DNA of 15,887 nucleotides. Origin: Palsa-883 sp035696165 (GTDB taxonomy: Bacteria > Pseudomonadota > Alphaproteobacteria > Acetobacterales > Acetobacteraceae). Positions 1-7,330 of this stretch are shown here, piece after piece (positions within the stretch are counted from its first letter, which is position 1; every line of letters begins with the position of its first letter). The translations under genes were made by a program, and so were the position numbers. The stretch spans positions 1-15,887 of the forward strand of contig DASRQX010000185.1 in the NCBI GenBank assembly GCA_035696165.1, in the 5' to 3' direction. The notes under the pieces are model-generated. The model saw only the letters and a program-made list of their open reading frames with translations. It was not told the origin of the DNA and made no database searches.

Positions 1-457
1 AGGCCTGATCCGGTTCGCGCCACCAATGGATCGCCTGCGGTGCATCGGGATCAATCAGGACAATATGAGCCAAACCGGGAACGGTTGTGTATTCATCCGG
101 TTTGTCAAACATATCGAAGGTACGGGTTGTTGGCGACAGAACCTCAAGGACGAGCCTGGGTGCGTCGACCGCCAAGGCGTCGGGATCGAAGTGTCCGCAA
201 TCAACGCCGACGTCAGGCCTGCGCGTGTTGCCGTTGGGAATGCGGACCGCGCTGTCGTCGGTGAACGGCTGGCAGGGATTGTCGTCCAATTGATTGCCTA
301 GCGCTCTGATGGCGTTGATGACAACGCGGTCGTGCGCACGCCTCGCGCCGACCATGGCGACCGGCACGCCATCCACCAGCTCGTAATTGGCATCCTGGAA
401 CTGGCACCATTCCAGGAACTGATCCTGTGACATTCCGCGTACGGCGCGCTCGCTCAT
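1..457 (-). CDS. Uma2 family (DUF820) endonuclease-like protein, partial
   Basis: The reading frame starts at an ATG at 457-455 and stays open to the left edge, so the C-terminus is outside the window (152 residues visible). The sequence has the Uma2/DUF820 layout. An N-terminal stretch YELVDGVPVAM is followed by an AHDRVVINAI helix, then the PD-(D/E)XK-like core: VRIPNGNTRRPDVGVD with D82, LVLEVLSPTT with E105, and K119 in FDKPDEY. These are the expected catalytic residues and all are present. Uma2 proteins are a large nuclease-fold family, often in many copies in cyanobacteria and some proteobacteria, and their biological role is poorly defined. It points away from hpnK, so it is not in that operon. 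Family assignment is firm; activity is inferred from the conserved residues only. Confidence 0.88.
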   Translation of the reverse strand, partial: MSERAVRGMSQDQFLEWCQFQDANYELVDGVPVAMVGARRAHDRVVINAIRALGNQLDDNPCQPFTDDSAVRIPNGNTRRPDVGVDCGHFDPDALAVDAPRLVLEVLSPTTRTFDMFDKPDEYTTVPGLAHIVLIDPDAPQAIHWWREPDQA

Positions 458-597
458 GCTGGCCTGCCTCTGCTGCTGCCTTTCCTGGCACATTTGGCCC
501 CCGCACTCCTACTCCGCCGCCATCATCGCGCCTGCGGAGCGAGGCGCTATTTGGCTCCGACGGTGACGATGTGCGCGGCAAAGGCGCTGCCGGGTAA

Positions 598-696
598 GGT
601 GGCGCCGTGGCGAATGGCGGTCGACCGTATTACACGCTGACGCGCGGCGCCCGGTTCGACCCGGCGGTCTGGTCCACCCCACCGGGGATGCCATGA
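598..696 (+). other. Possible 3' remnant or micro-ORF overlapping the hpnK start
   Basis: A short frame opens after a stop at 595-597 and ends in a TGA at 694-696. That stop overlaps the hpnK ATG (693-695) in the classic ATGA arrangement. The only internal start is a GTG at 607, which would give a 29-residue peptide ending AVWSTPPGMP. No family is recognised. The overlap is what the tail of an upstream operon gene would look like. The remaining 458-597 on this strand holds no open partner frame and no promoter that I can see. It may be the relic of a former hpn-cluster neighbour, or chance. Confidence 0.25.
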
Positions 697-1502
697 AGCG
701 CGTCATTTTCTCGGCCGACGATTTCGGGCTGACCGAGCGGGTCAACGAAGCGGTGGAACTGGCGCACCGCGACGGCGCGCTGACCAGCGCCAGCCTGATG
801 GTCGCCGGGCCGGCGGCGGTGGACGCGGTGCGCCGTGCGTGGGCGCTGCCGGGCTTGCGCGTCGGGCTTCACCTGGTGGTGATCGAGGGTCCCGCGGTGC
901 TGCCGCCCGCGGAAATCCCTGACCTTGTCGATGCGCGGGGGCAGTTTCCCTCCGATCAGCTTCGCCTGGGAATCAACTATTTCTTCCGCCCGCGCGTCCG
1001 CCGCCAGCTCGCCGCCGAGATCCGCGCGCAGTTCGCCGCCTTCGCCGCCACCGGGCTGACGCTGGACCACGCCAATGCACACAAGCACATGCACCTGCAT
1101 CCGACAGTCGGGCGGATGATGGTCGGGATCGGGCGGGAATTCGGCCTGCCGGCAATCCGCATCCCGGCCGAACCGCCCGCGGTACTGGCTGCCTGCGGCA
1201 CGCGGGTCGGGCTGGGCGGTCGCGCGCTCTATCACTGGACCGGACTGCTGCGCCGCCAGGCGCGCGCGGCCGGGCTGGCGACCAACGACCACTGTTTCGG
1301 CCTGGCGTGGAGCGGCCACATGACGACGGAGCGACTGTCCCGCTTGCTGGCCGTACTGCCGGACGGTACCAGCGAGATTTATTTCCATCCTGCCACGGCG
1401 CGCGACGCAAAACTGCGCCTGCTGATGCCGGACTACGAGCACGAGGCAGAGTTGGCCGCGCTGCTGGAATCGGGCCACCGGGCCAACCCGTCGCGCCAGT
1501 AG
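693..1502 (+). CDS. hpnK: Hopanoid biosynthesis deacetylase HpnK (YdjC/ChbG family)
   Basis: A 269-residue protein of the YdjC/ChbG polysaccharide-deacetylase-like fold. Near the N-terminus lies SADDFGLTERVNEA with the metal-site aspartates D9/D10. GLHLV supplies H60, and DHANAHKHMHLHP (125-137) supplies the histidine cluster. The ADDFGL...VNEAVE, LRVGLHLVV and FFRPRVRRQLAAEIRAQF stretches match the HpnK subgroup rather than generic ChbG. In the known pathway, HpnI adds N-acetylglucosamine to bacteriohopanetetrol, HpnK deacetylates it to the glucosaminyl form, and HpnJ contracts the sugar to the cyclitol ether. The ATG is preceded by a short GGGG at 684-687. The usual partners hpnI, hpnJ and hpnL are not adjacent: the left neighbour is a Uma2 gene on the other strand. 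Hence this copy is an orphan or sits at a rearrangement edge. Confidence 0.88.
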   Translation: MKRVIFSADDFGLTERVNEAVELAHRDGALTSASLMVAGPAAVDAVRRAWALPGLRVGLHLVVIEGPAVLPPAEIPDLVDARGQFPSDQLRLGINYFFRPRVRRQLAAEIRAQFAAFAATGLTLDHANAHKHMHLHPTVGRMMVGIGREFGLPAIRIPAEPPAVLAACGTRVGLGGRALYHWTGLLRRQARAAGLATNDHCFGLAWSGHMTTERLSRLLAVLPDGTSEIYFHPATARDAKLRLLMPDYEHEAELAALLESGHRANPSRQ

Positions 1503-1675
1503 TACTACCCGTTCCGTCATCCACGTCGGGAGGTGTGACGGCAACCCGCCAGCTTGGTCAGAGGTGAGGGCTGCCCGAAATCTCCCACCGTCACGATAGG
1601 AAATAAAGCTTGACAAACGTGGCAAAATATGTCATGCATAACAAATCGGGATTTTCCACATGTATCACGGCACGA

Positions 1676-1709
1676 CCCGTCACGGCCGGCGAAGGCCGGC
1701 CGTGACGGG
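1676..1709. repeat. Perfect 15-bp hairpin (GAAG loop)
   Basis: CCCGTCACGGCCGGC at 1676-1690 is followed by the four-base loop GAAG and the exact complement at 1695-1709. The stem is very GC-rich and would be extremely stable. No run of T follows on either strand, so it is not a textbook rho-independent terminator for hpnK (which ends 173 bp upstream). It resembles the short palindromic units that are dispersed between genes in many GC-rich genomes (REP-like elements), but no second copy is in this window. Confidence 0.75.
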
Positions 1710-1741
1710 GGTGGCCAGCGTACGTCAATCGTTTCGGACGC

Positions 1742-1750
1742 TGGTATAAT
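1742..1750 (+). promoter_or_regulatory. Extended -10 promoter candidate
   Basis: The motif TGGTATAAT carries a perfect TATAAT plus the upstream TG of an extended -10 element, which can work without a good -35. The -35 position (about 1722-1727, ACGTCA) is poor. Transcription would start near 1757, just before the dyad at 1762-1784, and run toward the membrane protein gene at 2100 with a long leader of some 340 bases. Seen motif; activity is inferred. Confidence 0.45.
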
Positions 1751-1761
1751 ACGCCCTGCCT

Positions 1762-1784
1762 TCATCTTGTAAACATCAAGATGA
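1762..1784. promoter_or_regulatory. Dyad symmetry just downstream of the extended -10 (operator-like)
   Basis: TCATCTTG at 1762-1769, a seven-base spacer TAAACAT, and the complementary CAAGATGA at 1777-1784. The 8-bp arms lie about 5 to 27 bases after the expected transcription start at 1757, where a repressor would block elongation. The AT-rich spacer suits an operator better than a stable RNA hairpin. No regulator gene is adjacent. Confidence 0.35.
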
Positions 1785-2099
1785 GTGATAGTCGCGTTGA
1801 CCCCTTCTCGCATTACACGACGTTCCTGACTGCTCGCCATGTTCAGTGCTGAGTTTGGCATCCCTGTACAGGCTTACGTCCGAAGGAAGCCTCTCGTGCC
1901 ATTTCCGCATTTATGTGACGAGAATCCCGCCGGCCTGCGCGCGCAATAGCATTATGGACATCGGGATCATTCGCCTGCGCGGCGAGATAACGGCGCGCAC
2001 CCCAAAGGCGCGATCTCGAAGATCACGGGACCCAATCCGAAGCCTCAATTTCCGCCGGTTGAGCCAAACGATCATTCTACTACCGCAAGGACGCCACAC

Positions 2100-2917
2100 G
2101 TGACATCGAATCCGCCAGACATCGTCGCGCTCCAGACTATCTCGCAACTCAAGAACACTTCGAGTCGATAATCGAGTCTAACGATCGTCGTTACACGTTG
2201 CGTGATGAATACCAGAAAGAAGCGGTGCAGGTTGCGCTCGAGTCCAACGATCGACGCTTGCACGCAATGAACGAGTTCCGTGCTTCGCTGGCGGATCAGG
2301 CCGCCCGTTTGATCACGCGAGATGAATCCGAGGCCGCCCGCGCCATCCTCGCCGATAAGGTCGACGGCAAGGCCAAGGCGATGAACGTCCGGCTCGAGGC
2401 CGAGTTGCGGCCGGTCCACACCAGGCTGAACGAAGTCGGGCGCCCCAATTGGGCATCGCTGGCCTCGCTCATATCGATCTCGTTTGTCCTGATCGCGGGT
2501 ATTTGGCTGGTGATCGGGCTCAAAATCGATTCCAGCCTGCTGGCGGCTTCGGTCGCGGTGGAAAACATCAAAGTCGCCGACGCCACCGTGGCTGAGACGG
2601 TGCGAAACACCGCCGTGGCCTCGAGCGCCTCAACACAGGCGGACATGTTGAGCAGGGACGATCGGTCGCAGATCAACGGGCGGATGCAGGTCGTCAAGGG
2701 GCTGGTGGCGTCCGGGAACGCCGACCGCCGCGCCGCCGACGCGAGAACGGCGGCGCAATTGATCGAGATCGAGACGCAGTTCAAGTCCGCGTCGGTGGTG
2801 ATCAATATCGAGAAGGATGAAACCCAGCGGTTGTTGGCGGTGCTGTGGGAGAAGGTGTTTCCGGGGGCAACGCTGCCGCCGGCGGATTATCGGCCGAACT
2901 TGTACCGGGACAATTAG
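2100..2917 (+). pseudogene. Membrane-anchored coiled-coil protein of phage-associated type, frameshifted
   Basis: The main frame is open from 2063 and ends at 2917, but its only in-frame early start is a TTG at 2198 with no ribosome site. A GTG at 2100 has an excellent AAGGA at 2087-2091, eight bases upstream. Its frame begins MTSNPPDIVALQTISQLK and ends in a stop at 2169-2171. Joining the two frames by one base near 2152-2154 gives a continuous 272-residue product: MTSNPP...SQLK then EHFESIIESNDRRY. Charged helices with a repeated ESNDRR motif and NEFRASLADQ (about 20-110) look coiled coil. One membrane helix follows (about 118-141, SLISISFVLIAGIWLVIGL), then a soluble helical tail ending in LYRDN. 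The NDRRY...NEFR pattern is common in phage-associated proteins of unknown role. A one-base deletion is likely; a sequencing error cannot be excluded. Confidence 0.6.
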
Positions 2918-3025
2918 CCCCGCTGATCGCGTAGCGCGCAGGCCAACAAGCAGCGTCGCTGGACGGTTTGTCGCAAGTTGCATCGCGAGCCTGCCCGATC
3001 CGACAGTACGGCCGCCGGCGGCGTC

Positions 3026-4198
3026 CTATAGAATCGCCCGCTCCACCAACGGCCGCCCTTCGACCAGCCGCTCACAACCCAGCGGCGACAGGTCCAGGCT
3101 GGTGTAGCCACCCTCGCCGATCAGCTCCGCAACACCGCGCCCGGTGGCCGGGGAGTGCTGGATACCGTGGCCGCTGAAGCCGGTGGCGTGGATCAGGTTC
3201 GGCGCCCCCGGGTGTGGGCCGACGATGCCGTTGTGGTCGAACAGGTTCATCTCGTAGTAACCGGCCCACGAACTGGCCAGCTTTAGCTCCTCCAGCGCCG
3301 GGATGCGCTCGGCCAGCACCGGCCATATCATGTCGTGGAACATCGTCTCATCGACCTCCAGCGGCGGCTCGTCGGGGTCCGGCTCGTCTGGACCAGGTGA
3401 GCGGCAGCACAGGTAGAAGGCACCTTCCGGGCGCATGCAGATGCCGGATGGGTCGATCACCATCGGGCAGCCGGGCAGCGGGGTACGGCAGGCGACCACG
3501 AACACCATGCGCTTGCGCGGGCGCACCGGCAGGTCGATGCCCGCCCAGCCCGCGACACGCGCCGACCACGGGCCGGCGGCGTTCACCGCCACGTCGCACG
3601 CCAACTCCACCCCATCGGCCAGGCGCACGCCGGTAACCCGCTCGCCGGCGCGGATCAAGTCCACCGCCTCCTTCGCCACATACGTCACGCCGAGTGCGCG
3701 GGCCTTTCGACGGAATGCGGCCAGCAGAGCCGGGCCGTCGAACCAACCCTCGCCCGACAGGCCGAAGGACGCGGCGGCGACACCGTCGGTGGTGATCCAG
3801 GGGAAGCGGGCGGTGATTTCCCCCGGCGAGAGCAGCGCGACATCGGCACCTTCGGCGCGCTGCACCGCGTGGTTCTCCCGCAGCGTCTCCAGACCGCCGG
3901 CCGAGGCCATGAACAGGTAGCCGCTGTGCCGCAGGCCGAGCGCGGGCTGGTCGCCGTCCACCTCCAGGCGCTCGCCCCCGGTGCGCAGAAACTCGAAGCC
4001 GAAGCGCGACATGGCAATGTTGAGCGGCGTGGAGAACTGCTGGCGGATCGAGCTGGCCGACAGCGACGACGACGCTATGCGGTAGGTCGGATCGCGCTCG
4101 ACCACGGTGATATCGCCGTGGAAGGCCGGATGGCTGGCCAGATGATAGGCAATCGAACTGCCGACCGCGCCGCCGCCGATGATCGCGATTTTTCGCAT
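3026..4198 (-). CDS. FAD-dependent oxidoreductase (DAO / FOXRED1-like)
   Basis: A 390-residue protein with an N-terminal Rossmann motif, MRKIAIIGGGAVGSSIAYHL (GGGAVG at 8-13), followed by the ERDPTYRIASSSLSASSIRQQF segment that binds flavin in the D-amino-acid/sarcosine oxidase family. The C-terminal HATGFSGHGIQHSPATGRG (337-355) is the conserved second FAD-contacting block. Members oxidise amino or imino groups of small molecules; the substrate here cannot be told. I chose the ATG at 4198 because the family begins right at the Rossmann strand; a longer frame from 4303 adds 35 residues without family character. The 156-bp gap to the divergent DUF3126 gene is the likely promoter region. Downstream it faces the membrane protein gene. 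It looks intact. Confidence 0.88.
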   Translation of the reverse strand: MRKIAIIGGGAVGSSIAYHLASHPAFHGDITVVERDPTYRIASSSLSASSIRQQFSTPLNIAMSRFGFEFLRTGGERLEVDGDQPALGLRHSGYLFMASAGGLETLRENHAVQRAEGADVALLSPGEITARFPWITTDGVAAASFGLSGEGWFDGPALLAAFRRKARALGVTYVAKEAVDLIRAGERVTGVRLADGVELACDVAVNAAGPWSARVAGWAGIDLPVRPRKRMVFVVACRTPLPGCPMVIDPSGICMRPEGAFYLCCRSPGPDEPDPDEPPLEVDETMFHDMIWPVLAERIPALEELKLASSWAGYYEMNLFDHNGIVGPHPGAPNLIHATGFSGHGIQHSPATGRGVAELIGEGGYTSLDLSPLGCERLVEGRPLVERAIL

Positions 4199-4354
4199 GG
4201 GCCCCCAGGACTGCGATTGGGACTTCGAGTGGACTGGGACTATGTCGCGGGACACAACCGCTGGCCAGCGCGAAGCGGACTTGCGCCAGTATGCTCTGGT
4301 CATGGCGCCCGTGCCCGGCTATCCGTCCGCCAACGAGGGCAGAAGGCGCTGATC

Positions 4355-4618
4355 ATGACGAAGACTGACATCGACCGGGTGCAGGCCTATCTGCGGCGGA
4401 TCCTTGGCTCCGACCGCATCAACGTGGTGGAGCCGCCGCGGGCGGGATTGTCGGTGGAGATCGCGGTGAACGACGAAGTGATCGGCACCGTGCATCGCGA
4501 CACCGACGACGGGGAGGTCTCCTATTCGGTGCATCTGACGATCCTGGAGGAGGATCTGCCGCCCCCGCCGAAGCCAGCCTCGGTGACACCGCTGCGCAGT
4601 GGGCGCCCGCCGCGCTAG
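4355..4618 (+). CDS. DUF3126 family protein
   Basis: An 87-residue protein starting MTKTDIDRVQAYLRRILGSD, with AAGG at 4343-4346 eight bases before the ATG. The helix-plus-strand pattern (QAYLRRILG, INVVEPPRAGLSVEIAVNDEVIGTV, then GEVSYSVHLTILEEDLP) is the DUF3126 signature, a small family nearly confined to alphaproteobacteria. Its function is not known. The tail after residue 70 is proline-rich and basic (PPPPKPASV...RPPR) and probably disordered. It ends 22 bp from the convergent epoxide hydrolase gene. A much longer frame upstream in the same phase is a shadow of the oxidoreductase gene. Confidence 0.87.
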   Translation: MTKTDIDRVQAYLRRILGSDRINVVEPPRAGLSVEIAVNDEVIGTVHRDTDDGEVSYSVHLTILEEDLPPPPKPASVTPLRSGRPPR

Positions 4619-4640
4619 CCCATCCCGAGAGACCCCGGCG

Positions 4641-5840
4641 TCAGGCGGCGTCGGGCATCGCGCGCACCTGCTGCACGAACGCCGCGACATCGGCGACGAA
4701 GAGGTCGGGCTGCTCCAGCGCGGCAAAATGGCCGCCGCGATCGTGCTCGGTGAAGCGCTCCAGCCGATAGGTCTTTTCCAGCAGACCGCGCGGCGGCAAC
4801 GGGCGGATCTCGCGCGGCAGGCTGAGGTAACCGGTCGGAACCTCGATCCGCGTGCCCGCGGGCAATACCCGCACAACCTCGTCCTGCACTGCGCGGTAGA
4901 TCCAGGTGGCCGTCGCAAAACTGCCGGTCGCCACATAGAACATCAGATTGGTCAGCAGCGCGTCACGGCTGAACACGTCGGTCAGCGGCTGCTCCGCGCC
5001 GGCACTGCTCCGGTCAGACCAGGCGTGGAATTTGTCGATGATCCACGCCGCCACACCGACCGGATTGTCCTGCATGGCATAGGCCAGGGTCTGCGGACGC
5101 GTGCGGTGCGTCTCGGCATAGGCGCGACCGTCGCGCAGGAACGGTTCACAACGGACCTCGTAGGCACGTTCCGCTTCGGTTTCCGCCGGCCCCTCGACGC
5201 GCGCGCCAAGCATATTGATGTGGATCGCCGCGCAGCCGCCGCCCTTGGCGACGGGGTGGTGAAGCCCGGCCATCGCCGAGACCATCGATCCCCAGTCACC
5301 GCCTTGAGCGATGTAGCGCCGGTAGCCCAGGGTCTCTCGCAGCAACGTGTCCCACAGCCGGGCGATCCGCCGTGGCCCGATCGGCGCCGCCGGCCGGCCG
5401 GAGAAGCCGAAGCCGGGCAATGCGGGCACCACGACGTCGATTCCGTCCGCCGCCGTGCCGCCGAACCGCCCAGGGTGCGCCAGCCGGTCGATCACGCCCA
5501 GGAACTCGACGATCGACCCGGGCCAGCCATGCGTCAGCACCAGCGCCACGTCGTGCACGCCCGAGCCGCGTTCATGCAGGACGTGGATGGCGTGGCCGTC
5601 GATCTCGACCATCAGCTGCGGGAAGCGGTTGATCGCCGCTTCCTGCGCGCGCCAGTCGAAGCCGTCGGCCCAAAAGCCACAGAGCTCGCGCAGGAAGCCC
5701 GGGTCGGCACCGGCAGACCAGGGATCGCCATGCTCGACCAGCGTCGGCATTGCGTCCCAGGCGAAGCCGCGTAACTGCCGACGGATCGCGTCGATCCGCG
5801 CCTCGGGCACGTCGATCCGGAACTGTGTTGCATCACCCAT
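4641..5840 (-). CDS. Epoxide hydrolase (EHN domain, alpha/beta hydrolase)
   Basis: A 399-residue protein of the microsomal-type epoxide hydrolase family. The first 100 or so residues are the EHN domain (FRIDVPEARIDAIRRQLRGFAW..., NRFPQLMVEIDGHAIHVLHE). The alpha/beta hydrolase core follows, with the oxyanion motif HGWPGS (104-109), LPGFGFSGRP (141-150), the nucleophile D182 in GGDWGS and the catalytic histidine H371 in GGHFAALEQP. All these key residues are present, so it should open epoxides to diols; the natural substrate is unknown. The ATG at 5840 was preferred over a TTG seven codons upstream because GGGGG lies nine bases before it. It is divergent from the agmatinase gene, with the large inverted repeat between them. 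Confidence 0.92.
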   Translation of the reverse strand: MGDATQFRIDVPEARIDAIRRQLRGFAWDAMPTLVEHGDPWSAGADPGFLRELCGFWADGFDWRAQEAAINRFPQLMVEIDGHAIHVLHERGSGVHDVALVLTHGWPGSIVEFLGVIDRLAHPGRFGGTAADGIDVVVPALPGFGFSGRPAAPIGPRRIARLWDTLLRETLGYRRYIAQGGDWGSMVSAMAGLHHPVAKGGGCAAIHINMLGARVEGPAETEAERAYEVRCEPFLRDGRAYAETHRTRPQTLAYAMQDNPVGVAAWIIDKFHAWSDRSSAGAEQPLTDVFSRDALLTNLMFYVATGSFATATWIYRAVQDEVVRVLPAGTRIEVPTGYLSLPREIRPLPPRGLLEKTYRLERFTEHDRGGHFAALEQPDLFVADVAAFVQQVRAMPDAA

Positions 5841-5943
5841 GTTGGACAGCCCCCGTCCCAAGAATCGCCGGCGTTTGATCAGGCCGGCCGCGCGGATCGT
5901 AGCACGGTGTATAATCGCGTGGTTGCCGATGCGGTCGGTTGGC

Positions 5944-6062
5944 AGTGTCTCCGTTTGAAACTGGCTGTGGCCCGCACCCCCGGCCGGCCACCCATGCGAA
6001 TATCCTGTCGTTGGGTGGCCGGACGGAGGTGCGGGCCGGTGCCGGTTTCAAACTGAGACACT
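5944..6062. repeat. Large inverted repeat, 51-nt arms
   Basis: Left arm 5944-5994 and right arm 6012-6062 are 51 bases each and match as reverse complements at 44 of 51 positions without gaps, around a 17-base spacer. Each arm reads inward as AGTGTCTC, one variable base, GTTTGAAAC, then a GC-rich half ending GGCCACCCA. The mismatches cluster at the middle (TGT against ACC), as expected from drift of an old palindrome. No convincing target duplication flanks it, and it encodes nothing. It occupies most of the 310-bp gap between two divergent genes, so it may be a MITE-like element, a shared bidirectional control element or a cruciform. No second copy is in the window. Confidence 0.85.
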
Positions 6063-6150
6063 ACCGGCCGGTTCGTCTGGCGACAGTTTTCGCGGAAGGG
6101 CGGCATGGATCATACTGTCAGCACGCGTCGTTTTGGGGATGGAGGCACCG

Positions 6151-7131
6151 ATGATCAAACCGCCCAGTACGTATCCGGACCTTGCCGATCCGCAGGCTCG
6201 GCCGCGCTACACCGGCATTCCGACATTCTTCCGCACTCCCCAAGCCGACAATCTGACCGAGGTCGATATCGGTCTGATTGGCGTGCCGTATGACGGGGGC
6301 GTGACCAACCGCTCCGGCGCCCGCCACGGGCCTCGCGCGGTGCGCGACCAATCGAGCCTGATGCGACGCCTGAACGCCGCGACCGGCGTTGCCCCCTTCG
6401 CGGACGTGCAGGTCCGCGATCTCGGCGATTGCTGGATAGAGCGCCCGTTCGCCCTCGAAGGCGCGCATGACGAGATCGGGTCGTTCTATAAAAGCATCGT
6501 TGCAGCGGGTGTGACCCCGGTCAGCGTCGGCGGCGATCATTCGGTCACCCTGCCGATCCTGCGCGCCGTCGGCGCCGCGCGGCCGGTGGGGATGATCCAC
6601 ATCGACGCCCACTGCGACACCGGCGACGACTACCTCGGCTCGCGCTTCCACCACGGCGCGCCATTCCGCCGCGCGGTGGAAGAAGGTGTGCTGGATCCGA
6701 CCCGGGTGATCCAGATCGGGATCCGCGGCACCACCAACGATCCAGACATGTGGGGCTTCTCGCGCGACAGCGGCATGCGTGTGCTCAGCATGGACGAGTT
6801 CCACGACCAGGGCTGGCGCTTCGCCGCGGCCGAGGCGCGGCGGATCGCCGGAACCGGCCCGACCTACCTGTCGTTCGACATCGACGGCCTCGATCCATCG
6901 CAGGCCCCCGGCACCGGCACGCCGGAAGCCGGCGGCATCACGGCGCTGGAGGCGCTGCGCCTGCTGCGCGAACTGCGCGGGATCGACTTCCTCGGCGGAG
7001 ACCTGGTCGAAGTTGCGCCGCCGTTCGACGTGGGCGGCCTGACCGCGTTCAACGGTGCGTCAATCCTGTTCGAGATCCTCTGCCTGGTGGTCGAAGCCTG
7101 GCAACGCCGGCGCGACGACGAGTTGCGATAG
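6151..7131 (+). CDS. speB: Agmatinase / ureohydrolase family protein
   Basis: A 326-residue arginase-fold enzyme. The two-manganese site is complete: H130 in SVGGDHSVTLP, D152/H154/D156 in HIDAHCDTGDD, and D243/D245 in SFDIDGLDPSQAPGTGTPEAGG. The family splits guanidino groups to urea. The opening segment YPDLADPQARPRYTGIPTFFR and the FHHGAPFRRAVEEG loop match the bacterial group usually named agmatinase, which also contains guanidinobutyrase and guanidinopropionase, so the exact substrate is uncertain. GGAGG at 6141-6145 lies five bases before the ATG at 6151, which decides this start; in-frame TTG 6133 and ATG 6139 lack such a site. No polyamine genes are nearby. It is transcribed away from the inverted repeat and converges on the DUF992 gene. 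Confidence 0.87.
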   Translation: MIKPPSTYPDLADPQARPRYTGIPTFFRTPQADNLTEVDIGLIGVPYDGGVTNRSGARHGPRAVRDQSSLMRRLNAATGVAPFADVQVRDLGDCWIERPFALEGAHDEIGSFYKSIVAAGVTPVSVGGDHSVTLPILRAVGAARPVGMIHIDAHCDTGDDYLGSRFHHGAPFRRAVEEGVLDPTRVIQIGIRGTTNDPDMWGFSRDSGMRVLSMDEFHDQGWRFAAAEARRIAGTGPTYLSFDIDGLDPSQAPGTGTPEAGGITALEALRLLRELRGIDFLGGDLVEVAPPFDVGGLTAFNGASILFEILCLVVEAWQRRRDDELR

Positions 7132-7238
7132 GGCGGGTTTGGGAACGGCGCTCAGATCCGTGGCGGGCGGATTTCCCGGCGTCCAACGGCGACTTTGATC
7201 AGCCACGCCGCCACAGCCGCAACGACGGTCTTGGCGGG

Positions 7239-7261
7239 CCGATCAGCAGCACGCTGATCGG
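7239..7261. repeat. 9-bp stem hairpin
   Basis: CCGATCAGC at 7239-7247, loop AGCAC, complement GCTGATCGG at 7253-7261. The hexamer TCTTGG flanks it on both sides (7229-7234 and 7262-7267). There is no T-run, so an intrinsic terminator is not supported by itself. Confidence 0.5.
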
Positions 7262-7330
7262 TCTTGGCCTCGACTTCCATTTCACCTGTGGGAGCACGGT
7301 GGCTCTGCCCATTAGCCTCTCGTGAGCCGA

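Larger units (their letters stand above)
1503..2099. other. Gene-poor stretch with promoter-like and palindromic signals
   Basis: No convincing gene lies in these 597 bases. Visible items are a TTGACA hexamer at 1610-1615 inside an AT-rich patch (about 1600-1665) without a good -10, a perfect hairpin at 1676-1709, an extended -10 at 1742-1750 and a dyad at 1762-1784. A 23-codon frame starts at ATG 1781 without a clear ribosome site. A minus-strand frame (1861-1517, 114 codons) reads through all of these signals and resembles no known family. Its middle part (about 1809-1710) has a protein-like composition, so it could be a gene relic. From 1860 to 2080 I see nothing recognisable. Confidence 0.5.

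Noticed and set aside
630..1625. 331-codon minus-strand frame opposite hpnK
   Set aside because: hpnK on the plus strand has catalytic motifs and family length; this is a GC-rich antisense shadow.
1610..1642. Promoter built on TTGACA at 1610-1615
   Set aside because: No acceptable -10 lies 16-18 bases downstream (CATGCA or TCATGC); kept only as a remark.
2148..2158. Programmed -1 frameshift site in the membrane protein gene
   Set aside because: CTCAAGAACAC is not a slippery heptamer and no stimulatory hairpin is evident just downstream; a plain one-base deletion is simpler.
3011..3022. 12-bp palindrome GCCGCCGGCGGC as a terminator
   Set aside because: It has no loop and no T-tract and is of a type expected by chance in such GC-rich DNA.
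4599..5774. 391-codon plus-strand frame opposite the epoxide hydrolase
   Set aside because: The complementary strand carries HGWPG, GGDWGS and GGHFAALE; the plus frame has none of the features of a protein family.
5910..5915. TATAAT at 5910-5915 as a plus-strand promoter for agmatinase
   Set aside because: There is no -35 at proper spacing, the TG is one base too close for an extended -10, and the large inverted repeat would follow in the leader.
5944..6062. CRISPR repeats in the palindromic region
   Set aside because: There are only two arms, in inverted orientation, with no direct repeats at regular spacing and no cas genes.
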